The notes: generated by a model not told the origin, from the letters alone. DNA of 64,000 nt from Stieleria mannarensis (GCF_014154935.1 NZ_JACEHH010000017.1:108717-172716), one strand, 5' to 3'; counted from the first letter of the stretch, positions 1 through 8,747 are shown. Made by a program: numbers and translations.

Positions 1-1284
1 ATGAGCACCGATGTGGTAGGCTTGTGCCGAATCGTACCAGTCACCGAAGTAGTGGATCAATTTCCACTCGCCGCGGCGGATCACGGCCGACGGAGTCGAT
101 GCCCAACGAAGATCATAGAGCGGCATGTACCAGAACAATGAGCGCTCGGGGACGGACTGATCTTTGAAAACCGGCATCAGGTTGATTCCGTCCGTGGGCT
201 CGCCAAGCTCCACTCCGGCGACACGGCAAAGCGTCGGGTACCAATCAACGATGTGGATCGGCGTGTTGCTGACTGTTCCGGGGTGAACGACGCCTGGCCA
301 ACGGACGATACAGGGGACGCGAATGCCGCCTTCATAGACCGAGCCTTTTCCTTCGCGCAGCGGCGCGTTGTCGAATTGCTGTTCTTTAACCGTCAGCGGC
401 ACGCTACCGCTGAGCGGTGATCCATCCCACTCCGGCAGGTTGTATTGATTCTTGATTCCGCCGTTGTCGCTGAGGAAGACGAATAGGGTGTTGTCGGCCA
501 ATTCAAGTTCGTCCAGTTGCTGCATCAGCCGACCGACCGAATTGTCCAGGTGTTCGATGGCTGCCAGATAAGTCGCGTTCTGTAAACCGACCTCGGGCGC
601 ACCGCGGTCCCGGTGTTTCTGAACCAATTCCGGGGGCGCGGAGACTTTGTTGTGCAGCGTGTGATGGGCCAAGTAATAAAACCACGGACGATCGCGATTG
701 GCCCGCATGAATTCACAGGCCGCATCGGTCAGGTGGTCGACCCACTTGTCGCCTTCATTTTGTGAACCCTCGCCCGGCGGTGCGACGTCGTCAAAGCCGA
801 AGGTGTCCCCGGAAGGTTGTCTCAGGTAGGTGTAGAACCCGTGCCGGTTGTTGGTCAGGTGCCACTTGCCGGCCATCCCGGTTCGATAGCCCGCCTCGCG
901 CAATTGCTGGGGAAGACGGCATTGGGACGGATCGAGGTGTTCACGAAACATGGGTTCGGAAACACGGGCCCAGGGAGATCCGTACCAGCCGATGACGTGC
1001 CACATTTGATTGCGCGCGGTGTGCTGGCCGGTCAACAGCGCGGCGCGGGTGGGCGTGCACTGGGGCATCACGTAGGCATCGGTCAGCCGCATGCCCTGTT
1101 CGGCCAATCGATCCAGGTTGGGTGTGGCGACGTGCCGGTTACCGTAGCAGCCCAGCGATGTCCAGCCCTGGTCGTCGGTCAACACGAACAGAATGTTCGG
1201 CGGTTTTGACGTGTCCTCCGCAGCGACCAGCGGAGTGAAGGACAGGACGGCAAGGGTCAGCAGCAGGGTGTTTTTGAACTCCAA
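1..1284 (-). CDS. Type I sulfatase, secreted (3' end outside window)
   Basis: Arylsulfatase-type hydrolase, probably exported to cleave sulfate esters of polysaccharides. I use a TTG start at 1284, preceded by GGAG; no in-frame ATG lies nearby. It gives a signal peptide ending VAA, then the opening PPNILFVLTDDQGW with the metal-binding Asp pair. The active-site motif reads CTPTRAALLTG near 1040-1070 (C-x-P-T-R instead of the commoner C-x-P-S-R); its Cys would be matured to formylglycine. Further family motifs are LFVFLSDNGG near 470-500, EGGIRVP near 330 and WKLIHYFGDW near 50-80. About 428 residues are visible, so the C-terminus lies beyond position 1. The family call is firm; the substrate cannot be told. 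Confidence 0.93.
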   Translation of the reverse strand, partial: MEFKNTLLLTLAVLSFTPLVAAEDTSKPPNILFVLTDDQGWTSLGCYGNRHVATPNLDRLAEQGMRLTDAYVMPQCTPTRAALLTGQHTARNQMWHVIGWYGSPWARVSEPMFREHLDPSQCRLPQQLREAGYRTGMAGKWHLTNNRHGFYTYLRQPSGDTFGFDDVAPPGEGSQNEGDKWVDHLTDAACEFMRANRDRPWFYYLAHHTLHNKVSAPPELVQKHRDRGAPEVGLQNATYLAAIEHLDNSVGRLMQQLDELELADNTLFVFLSDNGGIKNQYNLPEWDGSPLSGSVPLTVKEQQFDNAPLREGKGSVYEGGIRVPCIVRWPGVVHPGTVSNTPIHIVDWYPTLCRVAGVELGEPTDGINLMPVFKDQSVPERSLFWYMPLYDLRWASTPSAVIRRGEWKLIHYFGDWYDSAQAYHIGAH

Positions 1285-1410
1285 AGGACAATGCTCCGGT
1301 TGTGGAGAAGGATTTTGCGTGGCAGACAGGATAACGCGCGGCGCCGCCGGCAGGCTGCCGCGAACCGGCTGAGGATTGTGGAAGGTTTTCGCAACCCTGT
1401 CGGCGGGATC

Positions 1411-1450
1411 CTCCCCTCGCTACGCTCGACCCTCCCGCACACGGGAGGGT
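1411..1450. repeat. Short intergenic palindrome, family shared with 18061-18098
   Basis: The hairpin CCTCCC-GCACAC-GGGAGG (1431-1448) is preceded by CTCCCCTCG and TACGCTCG. The reverse complement of 18061-18098 has the same layout and nearly the same flank, with a different loop. A dispersed intergenic repeat fits better than a terminator because there is no T tract. Confidence 0.6.
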
Positions 1451-1544
1451 TTGGTCCTAAATTGGACTGGATGCCCTGTCCACCCTGTGACGCTGTCGCA
1501 TTAAAATTTGCGGCAATCCTATTTGCCCTTTCAGAGAACTTCCC

Positions 1545-2270
1545 ATGGCTGAATTTGAATATCAAGACGTCGCCAAGATGATCGACCATTCGTTGCTCAA
1601 TCCCACGTTGACCACCGACGACTTGGACGCCGGCATCCAATTGGCGTTGGCCTACGACGTTGCCAGCGTCTGCATCATGCCGTACTACATGAAGACCTGT
1701 GCCGAGCGTCTGGCCGGCAGCACCGTCAAAGCATCGACGACGATCGGGTTTCCCCACGGCGGGCACGCCACGGCGATCAAGTGCGCTGAAGCCGAACAGG
1801 CGATCGCCGACGGCTGTGAAGAATTGGACATGGTCGTCAACATCTCCAAAGTGCTTAGCGGGGACTGGGACTACGTGCGTGACGAAATCAAACAAATCGT
1901 GGACATCGCGCATGCGGCGGGCCAAAAGATCAAGGTGATCTTCGAGAACTCCTACCTGGACGATGATCAAAAGATCCGGCTGTGTCAGATTTGCAGCGAA
2001 GTCAACGCCGATTGGGTCAAGACGTCCACCGGTTACGGCAGCGGAGGTGCGACGCAAGCGGATTTGAAACTGATGCGCGAACATGCCGCCGACCACGTGC
2101 AAGTCAAAGCGGCCGGCGGCGTCCGGGACCTGGACACGCTGTTGGCCGTCCGCGGGATCGGGGTGACCCGATGTGGCGCCAGCCGAACCGCCGAGATCCT
2201 GGGGGAGGCCCGCAAGCGATTGGGGATGCCGGAAATCACAGCAACGACATCGGACAACTCCGGGTATTAG
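1545..2270 (+). CDS. deoC: Deoxyribose-phosphate aldolase
   Basis: Class I aldolase that splits 2-deoxyribose 5-phosphate into glyceraldehyde 3-phosphate and acetaldehyde in deoxynucleoside catabolism, in the cytosol. At 241 residues it has normal length. The Schiff-base Lys sits in WVKTSTGYGSGGAT (K159). The helper residues are D95 in ELDMVVN and K188 in VKAAGGVRD, matching D102, K167 and K201 of the E. coli enzyme. It starts at ATG 1545. It converges on trkH with only 3 bp between the stop codons, so no separate terminator is visible for either gene. No other nucleoside-catabolism gene is nearby. Confidence 0.96.
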   Translation: MAEFEYQDVAKMIDHSLLNPTLTTDDLDAGIQLALAYDVASVCIMPYYMKTCAERLAGSTVKASTTIGFPHGGHATAIKCAEAEQAIADGCEELDMVVNISKVLSGDWDYVRDEIKQIVDIAHAAGQKIKVIFENSYLDDDQKIRLCQICSEVNADWVKTSTGYGSGGATQADLKLMREHAADHVQVKAAGGVRDLDTLLAVRGIGVTRCGASRTAEILGEARKRLGMPEITATTSDNSGY

Positions 2271-2273
2271 ACG

Positions 2274-3863
2274 CTAGGTCCGTCGCCAGAACGTCGGAAA
2301 GATCAGCACCAGGACGCTGAAGACTTCGACGCGTCCGAGTAGCATCAGCCAGACGAACAAGAACTTCGCCCCTTGGCTGAACCCGGCATAGTTCTGTGTG
2401 GCCCCGACGACGCCCAGTCCGGGGCCGATGTTGTTGAGCGTGGCGGCGACGGCGCTGGCACAATCCAACAGCTTTTCATCCAGCGTGTTGTCTTCGGCGG
2501 CGACCGATGCCTCTCCGTTGTATCCCCACGTGGAACTCGGTTCGAAGGTGACCAACAACATCCAGGACGCGATGAAGATCCCGAGGATCAAACAAAAGTA
2601 AACCATGATGCCGCGCAACATGGCGGGGTCATCGGCGGTCGTGCCGCCGATGCGAATCAACCGCACGACGCGGGGGCGATACGATAGTTCGATTTCGCGG
2701 AGCAGGATCTTGTAGAACAGAACGTGGCGGATCACCTTCATGCCGCCGCCGGTGCTGCCGGCGCATCCGCCGATGAACATCAGCACGAGCAGGCTGCCGC
2801 GGGCAAAGTTGTTCCAACGATCAAAGTCCGCCGTTCCATAACCGGTCGTCGTGATCACCGAGACGACTTGAAACAGGCCGTTGCGAAATCCTTGTCCCAG
2901 CGATTCAAACCCGACGTCACCGGCACGGATCCCGAAGAACAGGATGCAACCGCTGAGTCCGGCGATGATTCCGACAAAGGTCTGGAACTCGACGTCTTCG
3001 AACAACCGGCGCGGCCCACCGACCAGGGTCAAATACAGCAGCGTGAAATTGGTCCCGGCCAGGATCATGAACACGATCGTGGTGTATTCGATCAGCGGGC
3101 TGTCGAATCCGCCCAGCGATCGGTTGTACGTGCTGAAGCCGCCGGTCGCCATGGTTCCAAAGGCGTGGCACAGCCCGTCGAACAGCGTCATGCCTTCGAC
3201 CATGTAGATGACCGTCAGGATCGCGTTCAACCCGCAGTAGATGCCCGCAAACACCAACGCGGTGTGCTGCATCCGGGGCATGCTGCCTTCTTTACTCGGC
3301 CCCGGCATTTCGGCACGGACCATCGCCTTGCCCGCCGAGCCTTGACCGAGAATCGCGACGAACAAGACGACGATCCCCAAACCGCCCAAGAAGTGGGTCC
3401 AGCTGCGCCAGAACAAGATACAGTGCGGAACGGCGGTCGGGTTCTCCAGGTCTGTCAACACCGTCGCGCCGGTCGTGCTGAACCCGGACTGCGATTCGAA
3501 CATCGCCTCGATGAACGTGATCGGTTGGTCGGCGGCGATTTCGGTGCCGCTCAAGTAGTAGGGCAAGGCACCCAGGACGGTCGCCATCACCCAGCTGAGG
3601 CCGACGACGGCCATGGCTTCTTTGCGAAACAACGGCTTGCCGCGGTTGCCGCGGCCGCTGACCAGCAACGCCGCCCCGATCAACATGCTGATCGCCATGC
3701 TCAACACCAAACCGCGGATGCCGTCGCGTTCCATCGCTTCGGCCGCCGGCAGGTGTGTCCGGTTGGCCAGCACGGGGAACGCAAACGGCAAACTGAAGCT
3801 CATCGATCCGCCGATCAGCAGACAGATGATGCCGAGCACGCGGCTGAGAAGTCGAAAATTCAA
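2274..3863 (-). CDS. trkH: TrkH/KtrB-family potassium channel subunit
   Basis: Integral membrane K+ translocating subunit, 529 residues, with about ten hydrophobic segments. The four selectivity-filter P-loops are readable in order: [37 protein letters not shown] and [13 protein letters not shown]. Such subunits need a cytosolic NAD-binding partner (TrkA or KtrA); none is in the window, so it is either encoded elsewhere or the assignment to Trk versus Ktr stays open. It converges with deoC and diverges from the SRAP gene across a 408-bp gap that must hold its promoter. Confidence 0.92.
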   Translation of the reverse strand: MNFRLLSRVLGIICLLIGGSMSFSLPFAFPVLANRTHLPAAEAMERDGIRGLVLSMAISMLIGAALLVSGRGNRGKPLFRKEAMAVVGLSWVMATVLGALPYYLSGTEIAADQPITFIEAMFESQSGFSTTGATVLTDLENPTAVPHCILFWRSWTHFLGGLGIVVLFVAILGQGSAGKAMVRAEMPGPSKEGSMPRMQHTALVFAGIYCGLNAILTVIYMVEGMTLFDGLCHAFGTMATGGFSTYNRSLGGFDSPLIEYTTIVFMILAGTNFTLLYLTLVGGPRRLFEDVEFQTFVGIIAGLSGCILFFGIRAGDVGFESLGQGFRNGLFQVVSVITTTGYGTADFDRWNNFARGSLLVLMFIGGCAGSTGGGMKVIRHVLFYKILLREIELSYRPRVVRLIRIGGTTADDPAMLRGIMVYFCLILGIFIASWMLLVTFEPSSTWGYNGEASVAAEDNTLDEKLLDCASAVAATLNNIGPGLGVVGATQNYAGFSQGAKFLFVWLMLLGRVEVFSVLVLIFPTFWRRT

Positions 3864-4271
3864 GGGCTACGGAGTCCTGTGAGGGGATTCAGCGATTGGC
3901 AAAGTCTACGGTCCGAATTGGCGGGGCGCCGCTCGATCCTTCCAACGGTTTTCCGCCAGGATTGTAGTGCCTGGGCGTGAAATGTCGCCCGTGGGGTTTG
4001 GCATTGGGTTTGCATTTACTCCCCACCGGCCCCGAACAACCCTTCCCCAGGGGATGAACGACGGCCGGGCGGTCGGCGCTGGAGGCGGCGTCGGCCGCCA
4101 GTTTTCCCGGATTTTTCTGGGTGATCGGGCCGCGATTGGCATTCGCTCGGGCCGATTTGGCGTTTCAGCCGGGCTGCAACGGTTGCCGCACCCGCTGCAT
4201 TTTGCAACACGCAAATTGCTACACTGACGCTGTCGCGGCAATCCTGTCCTCCTCTATCGAGCCTCCCGATC
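3864..4271. other. Divergent intergenic region trkH/SRAP
   Basis: This 408-bp space lies between divergent start codons. I found no ORF with coding character and no RNA gene. There are small GC-rich palindromes. An AT-richer stretch around 4195-4230 is the likeliest place for the SRAP promoter, but no -35/-10 pair with normal spacing stands out. Confidence 0.4.
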
Positions 4272-5012
4272 GTGTGTGGTCGCATCAACCTTCGCACTCC
4301 CGCCGCCGCCTGGACGCAGGACTTCTTGCCGTTGTGGAGCGAGGATGAGGTTGCGGCCAAGGCGGCCGAATACGAAACCGCCCCGCGGTACAACATCGCG
4401 CCGACGCAAACCGTCTCGTGCATCCGTGCCGGCGAGACCTCGCGTCGGGAATGGGTGATGCTGCGTTGGGGACTGGTTCCGCCCTGGGCGGACGATTTGG
4501 CGATCGGCAACCGGATGATCAACGCGCGCAGCGAAACGGCGGATGAGAAACCGTCGTTTAAGAAATCATTCGCCCACCGCCGCTGTTTGATCCCCGCCGA
4601 CGGCTATTACGAATGGATGAAGACGCCCGACGGAAAACAGCCCTACTTGATCGAGCGGTCCGAGGGCGGCGTGTTGGCCCTGGCCGGATTGTGGGAACGC
4701 AATCGCAAGATCAACGGCGACGGCCCGGCCCTCGAAACGTTCACGATCCTAACCACGTCGGCCAACGACACCACGCGGTCCATCCACGATCGGATGCCGG
4801 TGATCCTGGATACCGAAGGCCAAGCGGCGTGGCTGGGAACCGATCTCGCCGATCCGAATTCGCTGAAGGACCTGATGCGACCGGCACCGAATGATTTACT
4901 GACCGCGTTTCCGGTTTCTAAGATCGTCAACAGCCCCCGGAATGACGTCCCCGAGTGCATCGAACGAATCGAGCTCGCCGAGGATCCGCCGCAGCAGGGA
5001 GATTTGTTTTAG
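4272..5012 (+). CDS. SRAP-family abasic-site DNA-protein crosslinking protein (YedK/HMCES type)
   Basis: Catalytic Cys2 is exposed after Met removal (GTG start, then CGR). It forms a thiazolidine link to abasic sites in single-stranded DNA and shields them. The conserved residues are in place: C2, N84 in INARSE, E114 in PADGYYEW and H172 in IHDRMPVIL. At 246 residues it is slightly longer than the E. coli protein. The GTG start is set by the need for Cys at position 2; an upstream extension would block the chemistry. It stands alone between trkH and the sigma-factor gene. Confidence 0.93.
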   Translation: MCGRINLRTPAAAWTQDFLPLWSEDEVAAKAAEYETAPRYNIAPTQTVSCIRAGETSRREWVMLRWGLVPPWADDLAIGNRMINARSETADEKPSFKKSFAHRRCLIPADGYYEWMKTPDGKQPYLIERSEGGVLALAGLWERNRKINGDGPALETFTILTTSANDTTRSIHDRMPVILDTEGQAAWLGTDLADPNSLKDLMRPAPNDLLTAFPVSKIVNSPRNDVPECIERIELAEDPPQQGDLF

Positions 5013-5180
5013 GCGGGGCGTGCCATCGCCCAACCTCCATCGAATCGTTGCTAAGTCAGCTGGAAAGTTGGGTAAGACGATTTACCTCACCACTTCCCAC
5101 ATCAAAGGAAAAGGTGAAAGCCACAACTGCACTGCGTTCGATGGCGGGGCCTTCGAGCGAGGGCATCAAGGGCCGCGGAA

Positions 5181-5753
5181 CTACTCCTCACGCAGCTGCT
5201 GATACAACTTGGCGCGGGCCAATCGCCAATCGCGTTCGACGGTCCCTTCGCTGACGCCCAGGACTTCGGCGGTTTCGGGGATCGACAATCCGGAGAAGAA
5301 CCGCAACTCGACGACTTCGCGTTGTCGCGGTGAGTCTTTCCCAAGCACTTCCAGCGACGCTTCCAGGTCCTCAAACCGGCAACCGTTGCTGGTTTCGAAA
5401 TTCTCCAGCACGACATCCAACGATCCGCGTTGATAATCACCGCCGCGTTTGGTCGTGTTGCGCCGCCGCGCATGGTCGATCAAGATTTGTCGCATCGCGC
5501 GGTTGGCGGCGGCAAAGAAGTACCGCCGATCGGTGGCGTTGCCGATCGCGTCGGAATCGAGCAACCGGATGCAGGCCTCATTGACCAGCGCGGTGGCCTG
5601 CAACGTATGGTCGCCCCGCTCGCGCCGCATCAACGCCGACGCCATTTGCCGCAGCTCGCTTTGCAGCTGTTCGAACAATTGTTCTTTGACCGAATCGTTG
5701 CCGCGTCCGAGTTCACGCAGCATCATGGAGACGTCGTTGGGGGGCTGATTCAT
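5181..5753 (-). CDS. ECF RNA polymerase sigma factor, Sig-70_X6 (TIGR02999-like) type
   Basis: A 190-residue sigma factor with only regions 2 and 4. Region 2 includes LVNEACIRLL and the core-binding helix around RRYFFAAANRAMRQILIDHA. Region 4 has the helix-turn-helix LSIPETAEVLGVSEGTVERD. The wording of region 2 is that of the large ECF subfamily found mainly in planctomycetes and acidobacteria, which usually lacks a linked anti-sigma factor; none is seen here. AAGG lies 9 nt before the ATG. It follows the ATP-grasp gene by 50 nt on the same strand, so it is probably the last gene of the precursor-ligase unit. A Ser/Thr kinase of the type often found near such sigma factors lies 4.6 kb away on the same strand. 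Confidence 0.9.
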   Translation of the reverse strand: MNQPPNDVSMMLRELGRGNDSVKEQLFEQLQSELRQMASALMRRERGDHTLQATALVNEACIRLLDSDAIGNATDRRYFFAAANRAMRQILIDHARRRNTTKRGGDYQRGSLDVVLENFETSNGCRFEDLEASLEVLGKDSPRQREVVELRFFSGLSIPETAEVLGVSEGTVERDWRLARAKLYQQLREE

Positions 5754-5803
5754 TGCTGCCGACCTTGCAAGTTGCGATAAAAGCCAGCCGGCAGTGTACC
5801 CTG

Positions 5804-6682
5804 TTACACCAAAAATTCCAAAATGGCGTCAGCGAGCCGGTTTTCACAGGCGTCATCGAAGGCCACAAACATCGGGAAGGAGTTGATTTCCAAGAACACG
5901 GGGTCGTCAAAGCCCTTGCGACAGCGAAAGTCGAGCGCGCAATAATCGAATCCGATCTGCCCGACCAGCCGATCGGTCGCTGCGACGATTTGCTCAGGAA
6001 CCTCGATCGCTCGCACGACCACGTCGTCGTCGGTTCGGTAATCGACTTGGGTCGTCTGCAAGTGAAACGCATGCAGTTTGCCGCCGATCGAAAACACGCG
6101 CAGGTTTTCACCTTCAAGTCTTTCTTGGACGAACTGCGGCACGAGTCCGGAAAGCGGTTGGGGGTCATTGATCACATCGGCAGCGATGTAAGCGTGGTCG
6201 CCACCGGAGAGCGGTTTGATGATCTTGGCATCGGCGTCGGGGACGCTTTGAAGCGGTGACAGGTCGCCCAGGACGGTGGTTTGCGGGATCACCAACCCGC
6301 AGTCGCGGGCACGGACCAGGTTGCGTGATTTGTTGTTGCCGTCGCCGGTCGTGCTGCGGTTGAGCAAGCGGATTTGGGGCCAGGCCAGCGCGAATGATTC
6401 GGCAACTTCATACGCGGCATGATTCCGGACTTCGTCGCAATCGAAGACGTTGAACCGCAAGAACATCCCTAGCGGTCGCAAGGTCACGTCGCCGAAATCG
6501 ATCTCCGGCGATTGAAAGTCCCAGGCGATCTGGCGTGCGTCCGGCCGATCGGTGTCCCAGAAGAAATAGTCGACGCCGCGCAAGTGAGCCTGGTCGACGA
6601 TGCGTTGCGTGTTGGGGTCGGATTCACCGCCGACGATCACCAGGTCGATGTTTCTTGCGTTCATCTGCTTGTCCACTACCAC
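5804..6682 (-). CDS. RimK-fold ATP-grasp ligase, likely graspetide macrocyclase
   Basis: The predicted reaction is ATP-dependent ester or amide bond formation between side chains of the adjacent precursor peptide. The 292 residues show a pre-ATP-grasp domain (about 1-115) and an ATP-grasp domain with NNKSRNLVRARDCGL, the nucleotide-binding strand KIIKPLSGG, the hinge QERLEGENLRVF and the metal-binding LEINSFPMFVAFD. This layout matches the MvdC/MvdD/PsnB ligases that modify microviridin- and plesiocin-type peptides, which are RimK relatives. The start is GTG 6682; the ATG at 6664 (seventh codon) is an equally likely start. It begins 12 nt after the precursor stop. Alternatives are RimK-like glutamate ligation or another peptide ligase; the adjacent repeat substrate argues for macrocyclisation. 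Confidence 0.85.
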   Translation of the reverse strand: MVVDKQMNARNIDLVIVGGESDPNTQRIVDQAHLRGVDYFFWDTDRPDARQIAWDFQSPEIDFGDVTLRPLGMFLRFNVFDCDEVRNHAAYEVAESFALAWPQIRLLNRSTTGDGNNKSRNLVRARDCGLVIPQTTVLGDLSPLQSVPDADAKIIKPLSGGDHAYIAADVINDPQPLSGLVPQFVQERLEGENLRVFSIGGKLHAFHLQTTQVDYRTDDDVVVRAIEVPEQIVAATDRLVGQIGFDYCALDFRCRKGFDDPVFLEINSFPMFVAFDDACENRLADAILEFLV

Positions 6683-6694
6683 AGACCAACGCGT

Positions 6695-7453
6695 TCACCA
6701 GCGGCGAAAGTTCTTCCACGGTCTCGGGATGTTTTGAAAGGGACCCGAGGGCGCGTTGAACTGGGGCCGCTTGATCGATCCCTCTTCGCCCCAGGCGCGT
6801 GTGCTGGGTTTGGGAGTTCCGCCGGATTCTTCGCCGACTGCAAAGGTTGTCATCTTGGACTCTTCGCCGCTGCGGCTGGTCGTGGTCGGTTTTGGCGTCG
6901 GCCGCGGCGCCGGTTTGCCTTCTTCGCCCACGGCCAACGTCGTCGCACGTGGACTCTCTTCGCCCAGACCATAGGACAACGTCGTCGGCGGCTTGCTCGA
7001 TTCTTCCCCGACCGCGTAGGTGGTGATCTGGCGGTTGGGCGGTCGCGTCGTTTCCTCGCCGACCGCATGCGTCGTGATCTGCTGCGAAGGCGGTTTGGTG
7101 GATTCCTCGCCGATGGCACCGGTCGTGATTTGCTTGGTCGGCGGACGCTGCGATTCTTCGCCGACGGCCTTCGTCGTCATCGGAGGGTTCGGCGACGGCT
7201 TTTCGCTGGGCGGGTGGGGCGCGGTGCCTTCTTCGCCGATGGCAAAGGTGGTGATCCGCCCCGAGCCGCCGGATTGTGCCGAGGCCGTGGTTTCATCGAG
7301 CACTTGGTAGGCTGCCGCCGATGACAGGCCGGCCACGACCAGCCGACGCAGGAAATCACGACGAGGGACGTCGTCTTGGAGGGCTTGCCGGACGACTTCG
7401 TCCACGGCCGGATCGGTGTTGGGATTGGGGGCAGACGGATTACGGTCAGACAT
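6695..7453 (-). CDS. Graspetide (omega-ester peptide) precursor with ten TT-x4-EE-type modules and Tat-like leader
   Basis: A 252-residue peptide. Residues 1-60 form a leader with PRRDFLRRLVVAGLSS (30-45), which fits a twin-arginine signal, and a possible cleavage site after ASA (57-59). The rest is a Pro-rich array of modules. Eight read TT-x3-GEE: 68-75, 93-100, 110-117, 127-134, 144-151, 171-178, 191-198 and 202-209. Two are variants: TTLSYGLGEE at 157-166 and STRAWGEE at 217-224. Modules 2 to 5 have a strict 17-residue period. Thr donors and Glu acceptors in a TTxxxxEE frame are the hallmark of plesiocin-type graspetides, whose ring-forming ATP-grasp enzyme is encoded next to the precursor, as here. 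No strong Shine-Dalgarno is seen before ATG 7453. No dedicated protease or ABC exporter is adjacent. Confidence 0.85.
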   Translation of the reverse strand: MSDRNPSAPNPNTDPAVDEVVRQALQDDVPRRDFLRRLVVAGLSSAAAYQVLDETTASAQSGGSGRITTFAIGEEGTAPHPPSEKPSPNPPMTTKAVGEESQRPPTKQITTGAIGEESTKPPSQQITTHAVGEETTRPPNRQITTYAVGEESSKPPTTLSYGLGEESPRATTLAVGEEGKPAPRPTPKPTTTSRSGEESKMTTFAVGEESGGTPKPSTRAWGEEGSIKRPQFNAPSGPFQNIPRPWKNFRRW

Positions 7454-7513
7454 GACGAAGCCGGGGATAAAGGGGGTGTCGGAGTTTTCTAACAGGACGG
7501 CATCACTCTTGCC

Positions 7514-7574
7514 TAGCTACGCTCGCCAGAGCGTGGAAAGCGTCTGCGATCCACCTTCTGGCGAAGGTAGCTAC
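7514..7574. repeat. REP-like pair of inverted hairpins (TAGCTAC family)
   Basis: Two inverted copies of one unit face each other. Read from either end each starts TAGCTAC and ends GTGGA. Their stems differ but stay paired: GCTC-GCCA-GAGC on one side and CTTC-GCCA-GAAG on the other. Such compensatory changes support a conserved hairpin. It lies just upstream of the precursor gene. No transposase is nearby. Confidence 0.7.
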
Positions 7575-7656
7575 GATTGAACGAAGATTCACGACGTTTT
7601 CCTACGAAGTGGCGACGTCCAACTAGTTTAGGTTCGTATCGGAAAAGTGTCAGATC

Positions 7657-7687
7657 AAAGAAACCTCGCACCGAAAACGATGCGAGG
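7657..7687 (-). terminator. Intrinsic terminator of the gene at 7716-8327
   Basis: On the minus strand a CCTCGCA/TGCGAGG stem with a 10-nt loop is followed by TTTCTTT. It sits 29 nt past the stop codon, which separates this gene from the precursor-ligase-sigma unit downstream. Confidence 0.75.
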
Positions 7688-7715
7688 GGACAAGGATTGG
7701 GCTCCGATCCGCCGT

Positions 7716-8327
7716 TCACCAGCCGCGTCGCACGCTGCGGCTGCGGAAGATCGTTTGTCGTGGCGTCGAGGACTGGTAGACCGTTGCCGAGGTTCCGCCG
7801 CCATAGTTGCCGCTGGTGTAATTGGGCGTGTTGGTCGGATAAACGGGATAACCGGTTTGGCGGTTGTCGATCGCCTCGGACGAAGAGCTTCCGTAGGTGC
7901 CCCAGGTTCGGGTGACGGCGTTGGAGCGGGCGTCGGCCCAGTTGCCGTTGGCCACCGCGTTGCTATTGCTGCGGGCGAATCCGCCGACGGTGCGGGCGTA
8001 GCTGTTGGAGTGCGATCGGGCGCCCCAGCCGTTGGCCGAGGAGTTTCCGTTGCTGATTGCCACGCCGCCGTGGGAGACCGCGCGGCTGTTGCCGCTGGCG
8101 AAACCGCCATTGACTCCGCGGCCGGTCATCGTCGATCGGGCGTAACCGCCGCCGCTGGCGTAGGCGGACGAGTTCAATCGCGTGTTGCCGCGGCCGTAGG
8201 CACTCGAAATGGCGGTGCCGCCGGTCGAATAGCTGGACGCGGACACTTGGGCGTGGGCGTCGCTGCCGGTCAGTGCGGCGAGGGTGGTCAAAGCGACGAT
8301 GGCGAAGGTGGTTGCGAAGCGTTTCAT
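7716..8327 (-). CDS. Secreted Ser/Gly/Asn-rich low-complexity protein
   Basis: A 203-residue protein with a clear Sec signal (MKR start, hydrophobic core, cleavage near AHA). The mature part is almost entirely S, G, A, N, R and T, with loosely repeating short segments rich in alternating small residues. It contains RAVSHGGVAISNGN, which resembles AHVSHGGVVSQGGN in the protein at 9562-10176. Similar length, signal and position suggest the two are paralogues. Extended beta-rich or disordered surface material is plausible, but I recognise no named domain and assign no function. It has its own terminator. Confidence 0.75.
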   Translation of the reverse strand: MKRFATTFAIVALTTLAALTGSDAHAQVSASSYSTGGTAISSAYGRGNTRLNSSAYASGGGYARSTMTGRGVNGGFASGNSRAVSHGGVAISNGNSSANGWGARSHSNSYARTVGGFARSNSNAVANGNWADARSNAVTRTWGTYGSSSSEAIDNRQTGYPVYPTNTPNYTSGNYGGGTSATVYQSSTPRQTIFRSRSVRRGW

Positions 8328-8747
8328 GGGTCGGTTCCTGGCGAAAGAAGTTCAACGAGCGTGATGGGTGTCGGTGGCCGGTGTTGTCGGCCTTCACCAG
8401 ACACCTGCGTCGCGTCCCGCCAAACCCCTGAACGATTTTCGAAAAGTTTTCTTAGGACGGTGCTTCAAGGTGTGCGCGACGGGGGGTGATCACGCAGTGT
8501 CTGACGACAGACACACCCAGCTCGTGCTTGCCGGCCCGTTTCCCCATCGATGTCTCGCACCAACCGACCCGTTGGGCGATTGAGAGCTGCAATGGGAGCA
8601 AACCACGGATGGCAAGGCGTACCCACGGATGGCAATCAGCCTGGAATCCGTGGGGACGCTCTGCCATCCGTGGGGTTTAATCGCCGCAGCATTTCTACAT
8701 GCGTCGGTCGGATCGAATGAATTAATGCTGAGCCCTCGCGGGCTTGA
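8328..8747. other. Intergenic region with duplicated inverted repeat
   Basis: No credible gene is seen in these 420 bases. CCACGGATGGCA occurs at 8603-8614 and 8623-8634, and its inverse TGCCATCCGTGG at 8662-8673, with a shorter inverse copy at 8645-8655. The block can fold as alternative hairpins. The first part of the region (8328-8400) should hold the promoter of the 7716-8327 gene. Confidence 0.55.

Noticed and set aside
2724..3980. 418-residue plus-strand frame opposite trkH
   Set aside because: It has a Gln/Arg/His/Ala-rich composition without domains. The minus strand encodes all four K+ channel filter loops.
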